Assembly: GCF_000013005.1 (NCBI RefSeq)
Contig: NC_007722.1
Location: 2,671,501 to 2,735,500 of the forward strand
Origin: Erythrobacter litoralis HTCC2594
GTDB lineage: Bacteria; Pseudomonadota; Alphaproteobacteria; Sphingomonadales; Sphingomonadaceae
DNA: 64,000 nt
Direction of reading: 5' to 3'
Shown here: in pieces, positions 56,735 to 64,000 of the stretch
Position numbering within the stretch: position 1 is the stretch's first letter
Layout of the letters: each line of letters opens with the position of its first letter
Translations under genes and position numbers: made by a program
The notes under the pieces: model-generated
What the model saw: the letters and a program-made list of their open reading frames with translations, nothing else
The model's database searches: none
Told to the model about the DNA's origin: nothing

Positions 56735-57080
56735 TTGAACGCGCCGCGTAGGTGGCGGGGATGGCTACCGGGCGGTGCGCTTGTGGTTAGGTTTTGAGTT
56801 TTTGTGTTTCGCACCCCATCCGGGGTGCGGTGTCCTCGCTCAAGGGGTCCTGCGGACCCAATCGCTGCGGGCGCGCAGTCGCCCTTGCGGTCGGCTGGTC
56901 GCCGACCGTGCTCCGCGACACGATAGCAAATTCGTAAAGAAGAAAGCTTTCGTCTTCGCTGCGGCAGCACCGGGCCGGCGGAGGCCCGGCAAGCGCGACC
57001 GCGCGCCCGCAGGCGCCCCGTAGCGAAGCGAAGGGATCAGCGCTGAGGACGCTCGCCCGGATGGGCGAGCGAAAAGAAGG
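56735..57080. repeat. Highly structured intergenic inverted-repeat element
   Basis: No supported gene. Nested inverted repeats fill 56810-57071: a CGCACCCC/GGGGTGCG hairpin (56810-56829), GGGTCC/GGACCC (56845-56859), 22-bp arms at 56865-56886 and 56991-57012 with two mismatches, inner hairpins GGTCGGC/GCCGACC (56889-56907) and CCGGGCC/GGCCCGG (about 56970-56989), outer GTCCTC/GAGGAC, and CGCTCGCCC/GGGCGAGCG (57050-57071). It could be a dispersed repeat or a structured RNA. Small open frames here have no ribosome sites I trust. Confidence 0.7.
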
Positions 57081-57116
57081 AAAAAGGTCATCCCCGGCCT
57101 TCAGCCGGGTATGACC
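57081..57116 (-). terminator. Intrinsic terminator of the ileS-lspA-DUF3035 operon, formed by a repeat
   Basis: On the minus strand GGTCATACCCGGC, loop TGAAG, GCCGGGGATGACC, then TTTTTCC. The TGA stop codon of the DUF3035 gene lies in the loop. The GTCATCCC...GGGATGAC arms are of the same kind as the repeat inserted in ileS. Confidence 0.82.
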
Positions 57117-57511
57117 GCCTGTGCCGCCTGCCCGTCACCTTCGGGTGCCGCGATGATATCACGGGTCACGCGGCCTTTGGCGACGGTATTGGTGGCGGGG
57201 TCGCCGATGGCCGAGCGGATGCCCGGGCGGGCGTCGCCGGCGCGGCTGAGCGCGGCGCTTTCGACCGAGCTGCGCGGGGCGGGGCCGCCGAACAGGGCTT
57301 CGAGCGCCTGCTCGCTGGCGGTGTCTTCGGAGGGGCGCGGTGCGCCGGGCGCGGGCGGTTCGAGGCTGAAATCGGGCGGCACCACCAGCGGCGCCTGCCG
57401 CTGGACGGCGAATTCGTCGGGCCGGTCGCGATTGAGGATACCGCCGCTAGCGCAGGATGCGAGCATGGCGCCGCCGGAAGCGAGCAGGATCAGGGAGGAA
57501 ATCTTTGTCAT
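57101..57511 (-). CDS. DUF3035-like lipoprotein
   Basis: 136 residues from ATG 57511, 5 bp after lspA. The lipoprotein signal ends GAMLASC at about residue 20. The mature part is short and low in structure, containing RDRPDEFAVQRQAPLVVPPDF (the DUF3035 hallmark: Asp-Glu-Phe and a proline-rich PPDFxL). Following lspA, the lipoprotein signal peptidase gene, is the common order in sphingomonads. The last four residues (VIPG) and stop derive from the repeat/terminator hairpin. Confidence 0.85.
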   Translation of the reverse strand: MTKISSLILLASGGAMLASCASGGILNRDRPDEFAVQRQAPLVVPPDFSLEPPAPGAPRPSEDTASEQALEALFGGPAPRSSVESAALSRAGDARPGIRSAIGDPATNTVAKGRVTRDIIAAPEGDGQAAQAVIPG

Positions 57512-57516
57512 GTCTC

Positions 57517-58071
57517 TCAACTCTCCGCCGGCACTTCGGCCGACTTGTCGGGTTCGCTCGTCGTAGTCTTCTTTTCGGGCACGAGGAACGAGCGGGCAAG
57601 GATAATCAGCACGCCGATGGTAATCGCGGCATCGGCAATGTTGAAGATCAGGAAGGGGCGGAATTCCCCGAAATGCAGGTCGGCATAGTCGATTACATAG
57701 CCCCAGGTGTAGCGATCGTAGATATTGCCGAGCGCGCCGCCGAAGATAAGGCCGAGGCCGATAATGTCGCCGAGCGTTTTCTCGCGCAGCATCCAGATGC
57801 CGACGACGACTGCGATCAGCGCGGTTCCGAGCACCAGCGCCCAGCGCATCTCCACGCTGGTCGCTTCGAACATGCCCAGCGAAATACCGAAATTCTGCGT
57901 CCATCGCAGGTCGAAGAACGGCAGTAGCTCGTACAGACCCTCTGGCCGGCTGCGTAGATCGAGCTGCACGCGCACGAGCCATTTCACATACTGGTCGGCG
58001 GCGAGGATCGCCAGCGCCAGCGCGAAGCCGACCAGGCGGCGCTTCCAGACCTGTTGCGTCGTTATGGTCAT
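57517..58071 (-). CDS. lspA: Lipoprotein signal peptidase (signal peptidase II)
   Basis: Aspartic protease cleaving prolipoprotein signal peptides in the inner membrane. 184 residues from ATG 58071, overlapping the ileS stop (ATGA). Four TM helices. Catalytic aspartates lie in [18 protein letters not shown] and [14 protein letters not shown], and ADQYVKWLV is the N-terminal motif. It is the middle gene of ileS-lspA-DUF3035. Confidence 0.93.
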   Translation of the reverse strand: MTITTQQVWKRRLVGFALALAILAADQYVKWLVRVQLDLRSRPEGLYELLPFFDLRWTQNFGISLGMFEATSVEMRWALVLGTALIAVVVGIWMLREKTLGDIIGLGLIFGGALGNIYDRYTWGYVIDYADLHFGEFRPFLIFNIADAAITIGVLIILARSFLVPEKKTTTSEPDKSAEVPAES

Positions 58072-60965
58072 CGGGCGGCGACCTCCCCGACCACGTCGTC
58101 GCAGCGGTCGCACAAATCGCCGTCTTCCTCGACATCAGGAAGCAGGCGCCAGCAGCGGCCGCATTTGGATTCGGCAGAACGGGTGACGGTCACCGCGTCG
58201 CTATCGCCGCGTGTCACTGTCGCGGTGATGAACAATTCGGCGAGGTCTGCGTCGCTGAAACCTTCCGGCACTTCGGCAGCGGGCACGACCACATCGGCTT
58301 CGTTGCTCGAGCGGATTTGCTTCTCGCGCCGTAGCGGTTCGATCGCTTCGTTGACTGTCTCGCGCAGGGCGCGAAGCCTGGCCCATTTCGCGCCATCGGC
58401 GGTGACGCCCGGAACGGCGGGCCATTCCAGCAGGTGGACGCTGCCGCCATCCGGATAGCGGGTGGTCCATACTTCCTCGGCGGTATAGACCAGCACCGGC
58501 GCGGCATAGCGGACAAGCGCGTGGAACAGCAGGTCGAGCACGGTGCGATAGGCGTTGCGCTTGGTGCTGTCCGGCCCGTCGCAATAGAGGCTGTCCTTGC
58601 GGATATCGAAGAAGAAGGCCGACAGGTCCTCGTTGCAGAAATCGACCAGCAGGCGGGTGTAGGTGTTGAAGTCGTAGGCTTCAATCGCCGTGCGCAGCTT
58701 GCCGTCAAGATCTGCCAGCAGGGCCAGCACATAGCGCTCCAGCTCCGGGATCTCACCCGCATCGCCCATATCGCCGACGAAGCCGTCGAGCGCGCCGAGC
58801 AGGTAGCGGAAGGTGTTGCGCAAGCGGCGGTACTGGTCGCCGACGCCCTTGAGGATCTCGTCGCCGATGCGGTGATCCTCGGTGAAATCGACACTGAGCG
58901 CCCACAGCCGGATGATATCCGCGCCGTATTGCTCCATCACCTTGTTGGGATCGACGGTGTTGCCGAGGCTCTTCGACATCTTGAAGCCCTTGGCATCCAT
59001 GGTGAAACCGTGGGTCAGGATCGCATCGTAGGGCGCACGGCCGCGGGTGGCACAGCTTTCCAGCAACGAAGACTGGAACCAGCCGCGATGCTGGTCGCTG
59101 CCTTCGAGATAGAGATCGGCAGGCCAGCGCTGCTCGGGCCAGCGTCCCGATTCCAACGTGAAGACATGGGTGCAGCCCGAATCGAACCAGACGTCGAGAA
59201 TGTCGGTAACCATCTCGTAGTCGTCGGGATTGTGCGCATCGCCCAAGAACTCGGCCTTGCGCGCTTCGTCCCAGGCATCGACGCCTTCTTCGCGCACGGC
59301 CGCGATGACGCGGGCATTGACGTCCGGGTCTTGCAAGTAAGTGCCGTCGGGGCGGACGAACAGCGTGATCGGCACGCCCCAGGCGCGCTGGCGGCTCAGC
59401 ACCCAGTCGGGGCGGCCCTCGACCATCGATCCGATGCGGTTGCGTCCCTTGGGCGGGGTGAACTGGACGCGGGCGATTTCTTGCGTCGCGATCTCTCTCA
59501 GCGTCATCCCAGCGGAAGCTGGGATCTGTTCGTGGCCGGGAGAGACCCCAGCTTCCGCTGGGGTGACGGAGAGGGGCTTGTCCATCGGCACGAACCATTG
59601 CGGCGTGCAGCGATAGATGACCTTGGCCTTGGAGCGCCAGGAATGCGGGTAGCTGTGCGCGTAATCCGCGCTCGCGCTCAGCAACGCGCCCGCTTCGCGC
59701 AGGTCGGAACAGATCGGGCCGTCGGGCGCGTTGAAATTGGCGTTGATGACCGCGCGGCGGCGCTCGTCTTCGCCTCCGAGCCACGGCCAGTCGTCGCGAT
59801 AGCGCCCGTCATCCATGACCGCGAAGACGGGGTTCAACCCATGGGCCTTGCACAGGTCGAAATCGTCCTCGCCATGATCGGGCGACATATGGACGAGGCC
59901 GGTGCCGCTGTCGGTGGTAACGAAATCGCCCGGCAGCAACGGACGCGGCGTCGCGTAGAACCCACCGAGATGGTGCATCGGGTGGCGGGCGACGGTACCG
60001 GCTAGGTCGGAGCCTTTACACTGCCAAATTGCGGTGAGCCGCACTGTCCCATTTTCGTGGGCTGGCAAGCGACTCAGGAAGTGAGGTCCAAGATCGTGGG
60101 CTACTAGATACCGCCCTCTGGAAGTCCAGGTGGCCTCATCCTCATCGAAATCCGTGAATCGGTCGGCCACTTCCAATTCAAACAAGGCGTATTCAATGTC
60201 CTCACCGTAAGCCAAAGCCTGGTTCACCGGGATCGTCCACGGGGTCGTCGTCCAGATGACGGCGTGTGCGCCTTCCAGCCCCTCGATACGGCTTTCCGTG
60301 ATCTCGAACGCCACGTCGATCTGGGTCGAGGTGATATCCTCGTACTCGACCTCGGCTTCGGCCAGCGCGGTCTTTTCGACCGGGCTCCACATCACCGGCT
60401 TGGCCCCGCGATAGAGGTTGCCTGCCTCGGCAAAGCGCATCAGTTCGGACACGATGGTCGCCTCGGCGTAGTAATCCATCGTCAGGTAAGGATTGTCCCA
60501 GTCGCCCAGCAGGCCGAGCCGCTTCAGCTGTTCGCGCTGCACGTCGACCCAGTGCTGCGCATAGGCGCGGCATTCGGCGCGGAATTCCTTGACCGGGACT
60601 TCGTCCTTGTTCTTCTTCTTCTTGCGGTACTTTTCCTCGACCTTCCACTCGATCGGCAGGCCGTGGCAGTCCCAACCCGGCACGAAAGGCGCATCCTTGC
60701 CGAGCAGCGTCTGGCTGCGCACGACCATGTCTTTCAGGATACGCTGCATCGCGTGGCCGATATGCATGTCGCCATTGGCATAGGGCGGACCGTCGTGGAG
60801 GATGAACTTCTCGCGACCGCTGCGCGCTTCGCGAACCTGCTGGTAAAGCCCCTCGTCCTGCCATTGCGCGAGAATGCCCGGTTCCTTCTGCGGAAGGCCG
60901 GCTTTCATTGGGAAATCGGTCTTGGGCAGGAAGACCGTGTCTTTGTAGTCGGGCTTTTCACTCAT
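58068..60965 (-). CDS. ileS: Isoleucyl-tRNA synthetase with in-frame repeat-derived insertion
   Basis: Class I synthetase charging tRNA-Ile. 965 residues. [14 protein letters not shown] carries the HIGH signature (near residue 60), and [10 protein letters not shown] the KMSKS loop. The editing CP1 domain is complete, and the C-terminus has the zinc cysteines CGRCWR and CDRCDD. Residues about 466-488 ([12 protein letters not shown], then [11 protein letters not shown]) lie between [11 protein letters not shown] and LREIA and come from a palindromic element (59502-59570). Reading frame and downstream motifs are intact, so the enzyme is probably functional. Confidence 0.95.
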   Translation of the reverse strand: MSEKPDYKDTVFLPKTDFPMKAGLPQKEPGILAQWQDEGLYQQVREARSGREKFILHDGPPYANGDMHIGHAMQRILKDMVVRSQTLLGKDAPFVPGWDCHGLPIEWKVEEKYRKKKKNKDEVPVKEFRAECRAYAQHWVDVQREQLKRLGLLGDWDNPYLTMDYYAEATIVSELMRFAEAGNLYRGAKPVMWSPVEKTALAEAEVEYEDITSTQIDVAFEITESRIEGLEGAHAVIWTTTPWTIPVNQALAYGEDIEYALFELEVADRFTDFDEDEATWTSRGRYLVAHDLGPHFLSRLPAHENGTVRLTAIWQCKGSDLAGTVARHPMHHLGGFYATPRPLLPGDFVTTDSGTGLVHMSPDHGEDDFDLCKAHGLNPVFAVMDDGRYRDDWPWLGGEDERRRAVINANFNAPDGPICSDLREAGALLSASADYAHSYPHSWRSKAKVIYRCTPQWFVPMDKPLSVTPAEAGVSPGHEQIPASAGMTLREIATQEIARVQFTPPKGRNRIGSMVEGRPDWVLSRQRAWGVPITLFVRPDGTYLQDPDVNARVIAAVREEGVDAWDEARKAEFLGDAHNPDDYEMVTDILDVWFDSGCTHVFTLESGRWPEQRWPADLYLEGSDQHRGWFQSSLLESCATRGRAPYDAILTHGFTMDAKGFKMSKSLGNTVDPNKVMEQYGADIIRLWALSVDFTEDHRIGDEILKGVGDQYRRLRNTFRYLLGALDGFVGDMGDAGEIPELERYVLALLADLDGKLRTAIEAYDFNTYTRLLVDFCNEDLSAFFFDIRKDSLYCDGPDSTKRNAYRTVLDLLFHALVRYAAPVLVYTAEEVWTTRYPDGGSVHLLEWPAVPGVTADGAKWARLRALRETVNEAIEPLRREKQIRSSNEADVVVPAAEVPEGFSDADLAELFITATVTRGDSDAVTVTRSAESKCGRCWRLLPDVEEDGDLCDRCDDVVGEVAAR
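59502..59570. repeat. Palindromic repeat inserted in ileS
   Basis: About 67-69 bases whose ends are inverted repeats: CGTCATCCCAGCGGAAGCTGGG at 59502-59523 and CCCCAGCTTCCGCTGGGGTGACG at 59546-59568. The insert keeps frame (23 codons) and has no stop on the ileS strand. The sequence is of the dispersed GTCATCCC...GGGATGAC type. Confidence 0.88.
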
Positions 60966-61047
60966 TTCGCGCGGGGCGTTAGGGTATTCCGCGCCCGCGA
61001 TAAAGCCTCATTGCGCGGGCGTGGCTAATTGACGCGCGGCGACACGA

Positions 61048-61782
61048 TCAGTCCAGCGCGCGCAACCGTCGCGCCTGGAAGGCGTAGCGCGCGGCGCGGC
61101 CGACATCGCGCTGGAATTGCGCATTGACGATACCGCCGACCGCCGACCCGAAGATCGGCACGACCATACCCATCCGCCGGCGCACCGAAGCCAGAGCGAT
61201 GGCGCGCGACACGCGTTCGACCACCTGGTCCACCAGCGGCTCTATGCCCTGCGTGGCAATCGGTTCGAGCGAACCGTCGGCAGCAATGTCGGCGTCGAGA
61301 GCATCGAGCCGCGAAATCTTTTCGGCATGATCGTCGAGCGCAGCGATTTCGAGGATCTGCAGCCGGAACAACCGCTCGCGCTCGCCTGCGCCGTCGAAGC
61401 CGTAGGCGCGCCCGGCATCGCGAATATGGCGCAGCGCCAGGGCGATGGTGGCCGGAATGTCCGCGCTTGCCGTGATCGCCCCGGCGAGCCCGGCGGCCGC
61501 GCCGGAGGAGGCGTTGAGCGTGCGCGCCGTGCGCGCAATCGCCTTGGCCGCTCGCTGCGACGCGCCGAGATCGGCGGGGTCGTGATCGGGTTGTTTCAGA
61601 GGTGCCATGTCGACTGCCTTGTCGATCCCCTTGAGCACGTTCTCGATCAGGGATTTGGGGATGGCCGAGGCGATCGCACTGCCGAGCGGATTGGTCAGCC
61701 GCTCGATCCCGCGCCCGAGGAAAGAAGGTTTCATGGCGCGATAGGCTTGTTGATCGGCTTCGAGCTGGGCGGGGGTCATCAT
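61048..61782 (-). CDS. EcsC-family protein
   Basis: 244 residues from ATG 61782 (GTGGAG upstream; ATG also at 61779). The EcsC domain spans most of the length: ASQRAAKAIARTARTLNASSG, the glycine-rich AAAGLAGAITASADIPATIALALRHIRD, and VVPIFGSAVGGIVNAQF near the C-terminus. The family is named after the third gene of the Bacillus Ecs operon and has no assigned function. It stands alone between ileS and ribF. Confidence 0.85.
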   Translation of the reverse strand: MMTPAQLEADQQAYRAMKPSFLGRGIERLTNPLGSAIASAIPKSLIENVLKGIDKAVDMAPLKQPDHDPADLGASQRAAKAIARTARTLNASSGAAAGLAGAITASADIPATIALALRHIRDAGRAYGFDGAGERERLFRLQILEIAALDDHAEKISRLDALDADIAADGSLEPIATQGIEPLVDQVVERVSRAIALASVRRRMGMVVPIFGSAVGGIVNAQFQRDVGRAARYAFQARRLRALD

Positions 61783-61855
61783 TGTCTCCACGGAAAAGCG
61801 AGGCAGGGTGCAGCGCTGATCGATCAACCCGCCATGGCGGGCCGATGTTCCAGGC

Positions 61856-62803
61856 TTACCCTTTGTGCGCGAGCAATTCGCGTGCCCGTTCGCAATCCTT
61901 TTCCATCTGCGCCATCAGCGCTTCTAGACTGTCGAACTTCGCCTCCGGGCGCAGGAAGTGGTGGAAGGAAACTTCGATCTCCTGCCCGTAGAGGTCGCCG
62001 GAAAAGTCGAAGAAATAGGGTTCGAGCAGCTCCTTGGGAGGCTCGAACTGCGGCCGGATGCCGATGTTCGCCGCGCCCGTGAGTTCCTGACCGGTGGCAA
62101 GAATGCGCCCCGTCACGGCATAGATGCCGTAGCGCGGGCGCAAATAGCTCTCGATATGCAGGTTCGCGGTCGGATAGCCGATTTCGCGGCCGCGCTTGTC
62201 GCCGTGCTCGACCACGCCCCGAATGGCGAAGGGGCGCGACAGCAGTTCGGTCGCGGTGGCGCAATCGCCGTCGCGCAAGGCCTCGCGGATGCGGCTGGAG
62301 GAGATGACGCCCCCGTTACCCAAACCCGCATCTTCGACCGGCTCGACGACACGGCTCTCGAGACCGCGCTCGCCGCCGAAGCTCTTAAGCAGATCGACAT
62401 TGCCCTTGGCGCCCTGGCCGAAGGTGAAATCGCCGCCCGTCACCACGCCATGCGCACCGAGGCGGTCGATCAGGATCTCGGTGATGAAGTCTTCCGCGCT
62501 GGTGCTGGCGAGCTCCTTGTCGAAATGGAACACCAGCATCGCGGTTGCCCCGGCGGCGATATAGAGCTCCTGCCGCTGCTCCAGCGTTGTCAGGCGGAAG
62601 GGCGGTGTATCGGGGCGGAAGAAGCGCACCGGGTGCGGATCGAAAGTCGCGATGATGCTCGGGCGGCCTTCTGCATGCGCCCAGTCGATGGCTTCGCCAG
62701 CCACCGCCTGGTGGCCGCGATGGAAGCCGTCGAAATTGCCCAGCGCGATAATGGCACCGCGCAAGGATTCAGGGACGGGGTTTCGATGGTCGAGCCAGCG
62801 CAT
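61856..62803 (-). CDS. ribF: Bifunctional riboflavin kinase / FAD synthetase
   Basis: Makes FMN and FAD. 315 residues. The nucleotidyltransferase domain begins with LGNFDGFHRGHQAVAGEA, and GGDFTFGQGAKG is the second FAD-synthetase motif. The kinase domain carries GYPTANLHI and ends near residue 310. The start overlaps the dipeptidase stop (TGATG), so the two are translationally coupled. Confidence 0.95.
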   Translation of the reverse strand: MRWLDHRNPVPESLRGAIIALGNFDGFHRGHQAVAGEAIDWAHAEGRPSIIATFDPHPVRFFRPDTPPFRLTTLEQRQELYIAAGATAMLVFHFDKELASTSAEDFITEILIDRLGAHGVVTGGDFTFGQGAKGNVDLLKSFGGERGLESRVVEPVEDAGLGNGGVISSSRIREALRDGDCATATELLSRPFAIRGVVEHGDKRGREIGYPTANLHIESYLRPRYGIYAVTGRILATGQELTGAANIGIRPQFEPPKELLEPYFFDFSGDLYGQEIEVSFHHFLRPEAKFDSLEALMAQMEKDCERARELLAHKG

Positions 62804-64000
62804 CAGGAATTGGTAGCTGGCTGCGCGACATCCGCAAGCGGCTTCATCCCTTCGCGCAGCACGCGGATGGCATTGCCGCCCATCACGGCGCGGATTTCAC
62901 GCTCGCTGAAGCCTGCATCCATCAGCGCCTGCGTGACCTGCACCAGCTTGGACGTGTCGAACCGCACCTCGACCGCGCCGTCGTAATCGCTGCCGAGCGC
63001 GACATGCTCGATCCCGACCAGGTCGCGGATATGGTTCATCGCCGCGGCAATGGCCTTGGGCGAGGTGTCGCAGACCGCGCCTTCCCAATAGCCGACGCCT
63101 ATGATTCCGCCGGTCGCGGCGAGGCCACGGATTTCCGCGTCGGTGAGGTTGCGATTGACCTTGCAGGTCGCCTGCACGCCGCCATGGCTGGAGACGACCG
63201 GCCGCCGCGCCATCGCCAGCACTTCGGCGACACCGGTGTGGCTGAGATGCGCGATGTCGACGATCATGCCCATCTCTTCCATCCGCCGCACGATATTGCG
63301 GCCGAAGGGGGTCAGCCCGCCTTTCTCGATCCCGTGCATCGATCCGGCGAGTTCGTTGTCGAAGAAATGGGTCAGCCCGGCCATCCGCACCCCGGCATCG
63401 TATATCCGCTCGAGGTTGGCGGCATCGCCTTCCAGGTTGTGCAGGCCCTCGACGCTGAGCAGCGCGCCGACGAATTGCGGCCCCTTTATGCGGCGGTGAC
63501 CGAATACGCCGTCGAGATCGTTGGGCGTTTCGATCGGGATAATCATGCCGTTCGACTCGCGAGCCGCGCGTTCCAGCTTTTCCGCATGATAGAGCGTCCG
63601 TTCCAGCAGCGAGGACCAGGTCCGCACCGGCTGCAACTGGCCCACTGCCAGCAGCGTAATGTTGTCGCCATCGGCGCTATTGCTGTCGTAATTCTGGTCG
63701 GTCGGTGTCTTGGTTACGCTGGAGAACACCTGCACCGCGACATTGCCCGCTTCTAGCCGGGGCAGGTCGACATGGCCGCGATCGGCGGCATAGACCATCG
63801 AGCGCTTCCACAGCAGCGTATCGGCGTGCAGGTCGACGATATCGAGCGTGGCGTGGAGCGCTTTCGCATCCTCGCTGACTTCGGGCAGCGGTTTCCCGTC
63901 GATCCGGTTCATGTCCCGCTCGGCAAAGCCGGGGGCGAAGGCGAAGAAGGCACTGGCGGCGATCGCGAGCACCAGCAGCGGGATCCAGTAGCGCTTTTTC
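62803..64000 (-). CDS. Membrane-anchored M19-family (renal-type) dipeptidase, start at window edge
   Basis: Zinc dipeptidase, probably periplasmic. The reading frame runs to the window edge with KKRYWIPLLVLAIAASAFFAF, a typical signal anchor; the G at 64000 is the last base of a codon consistent with ATG, so the start probably lies across the edge. An internal GTG at 63972 would cut the signal. Zinc motifs: DLHADTLLW, SVEGLHNLEGD, IVDIAHLSHTG, SSHGG and GSDYDGAV. It overlaps ribF (TGATG). Confidence 0.9.
   Translation of the reverse strand, partial: KKRYWIPLLVLAIAASAFFAFAPGFAERDMNRIDGKPLPEVSEDAKALHATLDIVDLHADTLLWKRSMVYAADRGHVDLPRLEAGNVAVQVFSSVTKTPTDQNYDSNSADGDNITLLAVGQLQPVRTWSSLLERTLYHAEKLERAARESNGMIIPIETPNDLDGVFGHRRIKGPQFVGALLSVEGLHNLEGDAANLERIYDAGVRMAGLTHFFDNELAGSMHGIEKGGLTPFGRNIVRRMEEMGMIVDIAHLSHTGVAEVLAMARRPVVSSHGGVQATCKVNRNLTDAEIRGLAATGGIIGVGYWEGAVCDTSPKAIAAAMNHIRDLVGIEHVALGSDYDGAVEVRFDTSKLVQVTQALMDAGFSEREIRAVMGGNAIRVLREGMKPLADVAQPATNS

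Noticed and set aside
58434..60005. Long + strand frame opposite ileS
   Set aside because: No motifs, and ileS is complete on the other strand.
58068..60965. ileS as a pseudogene because of the inserted repeat
   Set aside because: Frame, HIGH, KMSKS and zinc motifs are all intact and the insert has no stop; it is also an essential gene normally present once.

Overview
The window looks like a chromosome segment of a GC-rich alphaproteobacterium of the Sphingomonadales, most likely an Erythrobacter-type genus. The assignment is inferred from gene content and style: a SciP/DUF1153 cell-cycle regulator, EcfG-type (GGAAC-N16/17-GTT) stress promoters, sucC standing without sucD, short lipoproteins, and REP-like palindromes. 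I see no rRNA, tRNA, CRISPR array, transposase or prophage gene.

Region 1 (1-29.9 kb) is one large Wzx/Wzy-dependent surface-polysaccharide locus. It encodes nucleotide-sugar enzymes (UDP-glucuronate epimerase-like, WecC, WbpA, two Gfo/Idh dehydrogenases, three DegT aminotransferases, three hexapeptide acyltransferases and a WbpM/CapD 4,6-dehydratase). It also holds an amidination set (two WbpG-like synthetases with one HisH2/HisF2 pair), two GT4 glycosyltransferases, a PglC-type initiating phosphoglycosyltransferase, Wzx, two Wzy/WaaL-like proteins, and the Wza/Wzc export pair with two companion proteins of unknown role. The predicted glycan is rich in amino-uronic acids, with ManNAcA- and 2,3-diamino-uronic-acid-like residues and probably acetamidino groups, as in Pseudomonas aeruginosa O5-type O-antigen. 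The unusual features are two separate dehydrogenase/acyltransferase/aminotransferase modules and two WbpG paralogues served by one ammonia-delivery pair.

Region 2 (30-42.3 kb) is housekeeping sequence (fabI, a BrkB/YihY membrane protein, a CbpA-type DnaJ, pdxH, a CDF transporter, PhzF, a serine hydrolase lipoprotein, mnmA). A complete GDP-mannose/GDP-L-fucose supply (manA-like, manC, gmd, fcl) is scattered through it and probably feeds the same or another polysaccharide.

Region 3 (42.4-49.7 kb) holds sciP with an overlapping upstream small ORF, a GlsB/YeaQ-type stress membrane protein behind a consensus EcfG promoter, and an RND efflux operon. The RND permease carries an extra segment of about 100 residues with two additional hydrophobic helices, and its gene is translationally coupled to a DUF445 protein.

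Region 4 (49.7-64 kb) is core metabolism and envelope: etfBA (with a palindromic operator and a REP-like element between the genes), sucC, a CysQ/IMPase-family phosphatase, an OmpA-type lipoprotein, a HlyC/CorC-type protein, an ileS-lspA-DUF3035 operon, an EcsC protein, and a dipeptidase-ribF pair. ileS contains a palindromic repeat inserted in frame. A highly structured inverted repeat of about 260 bases lies between the HlyC/CorC gene and the ileS operon.

All functions are from reading motifs and family resemblance; no database search was run.
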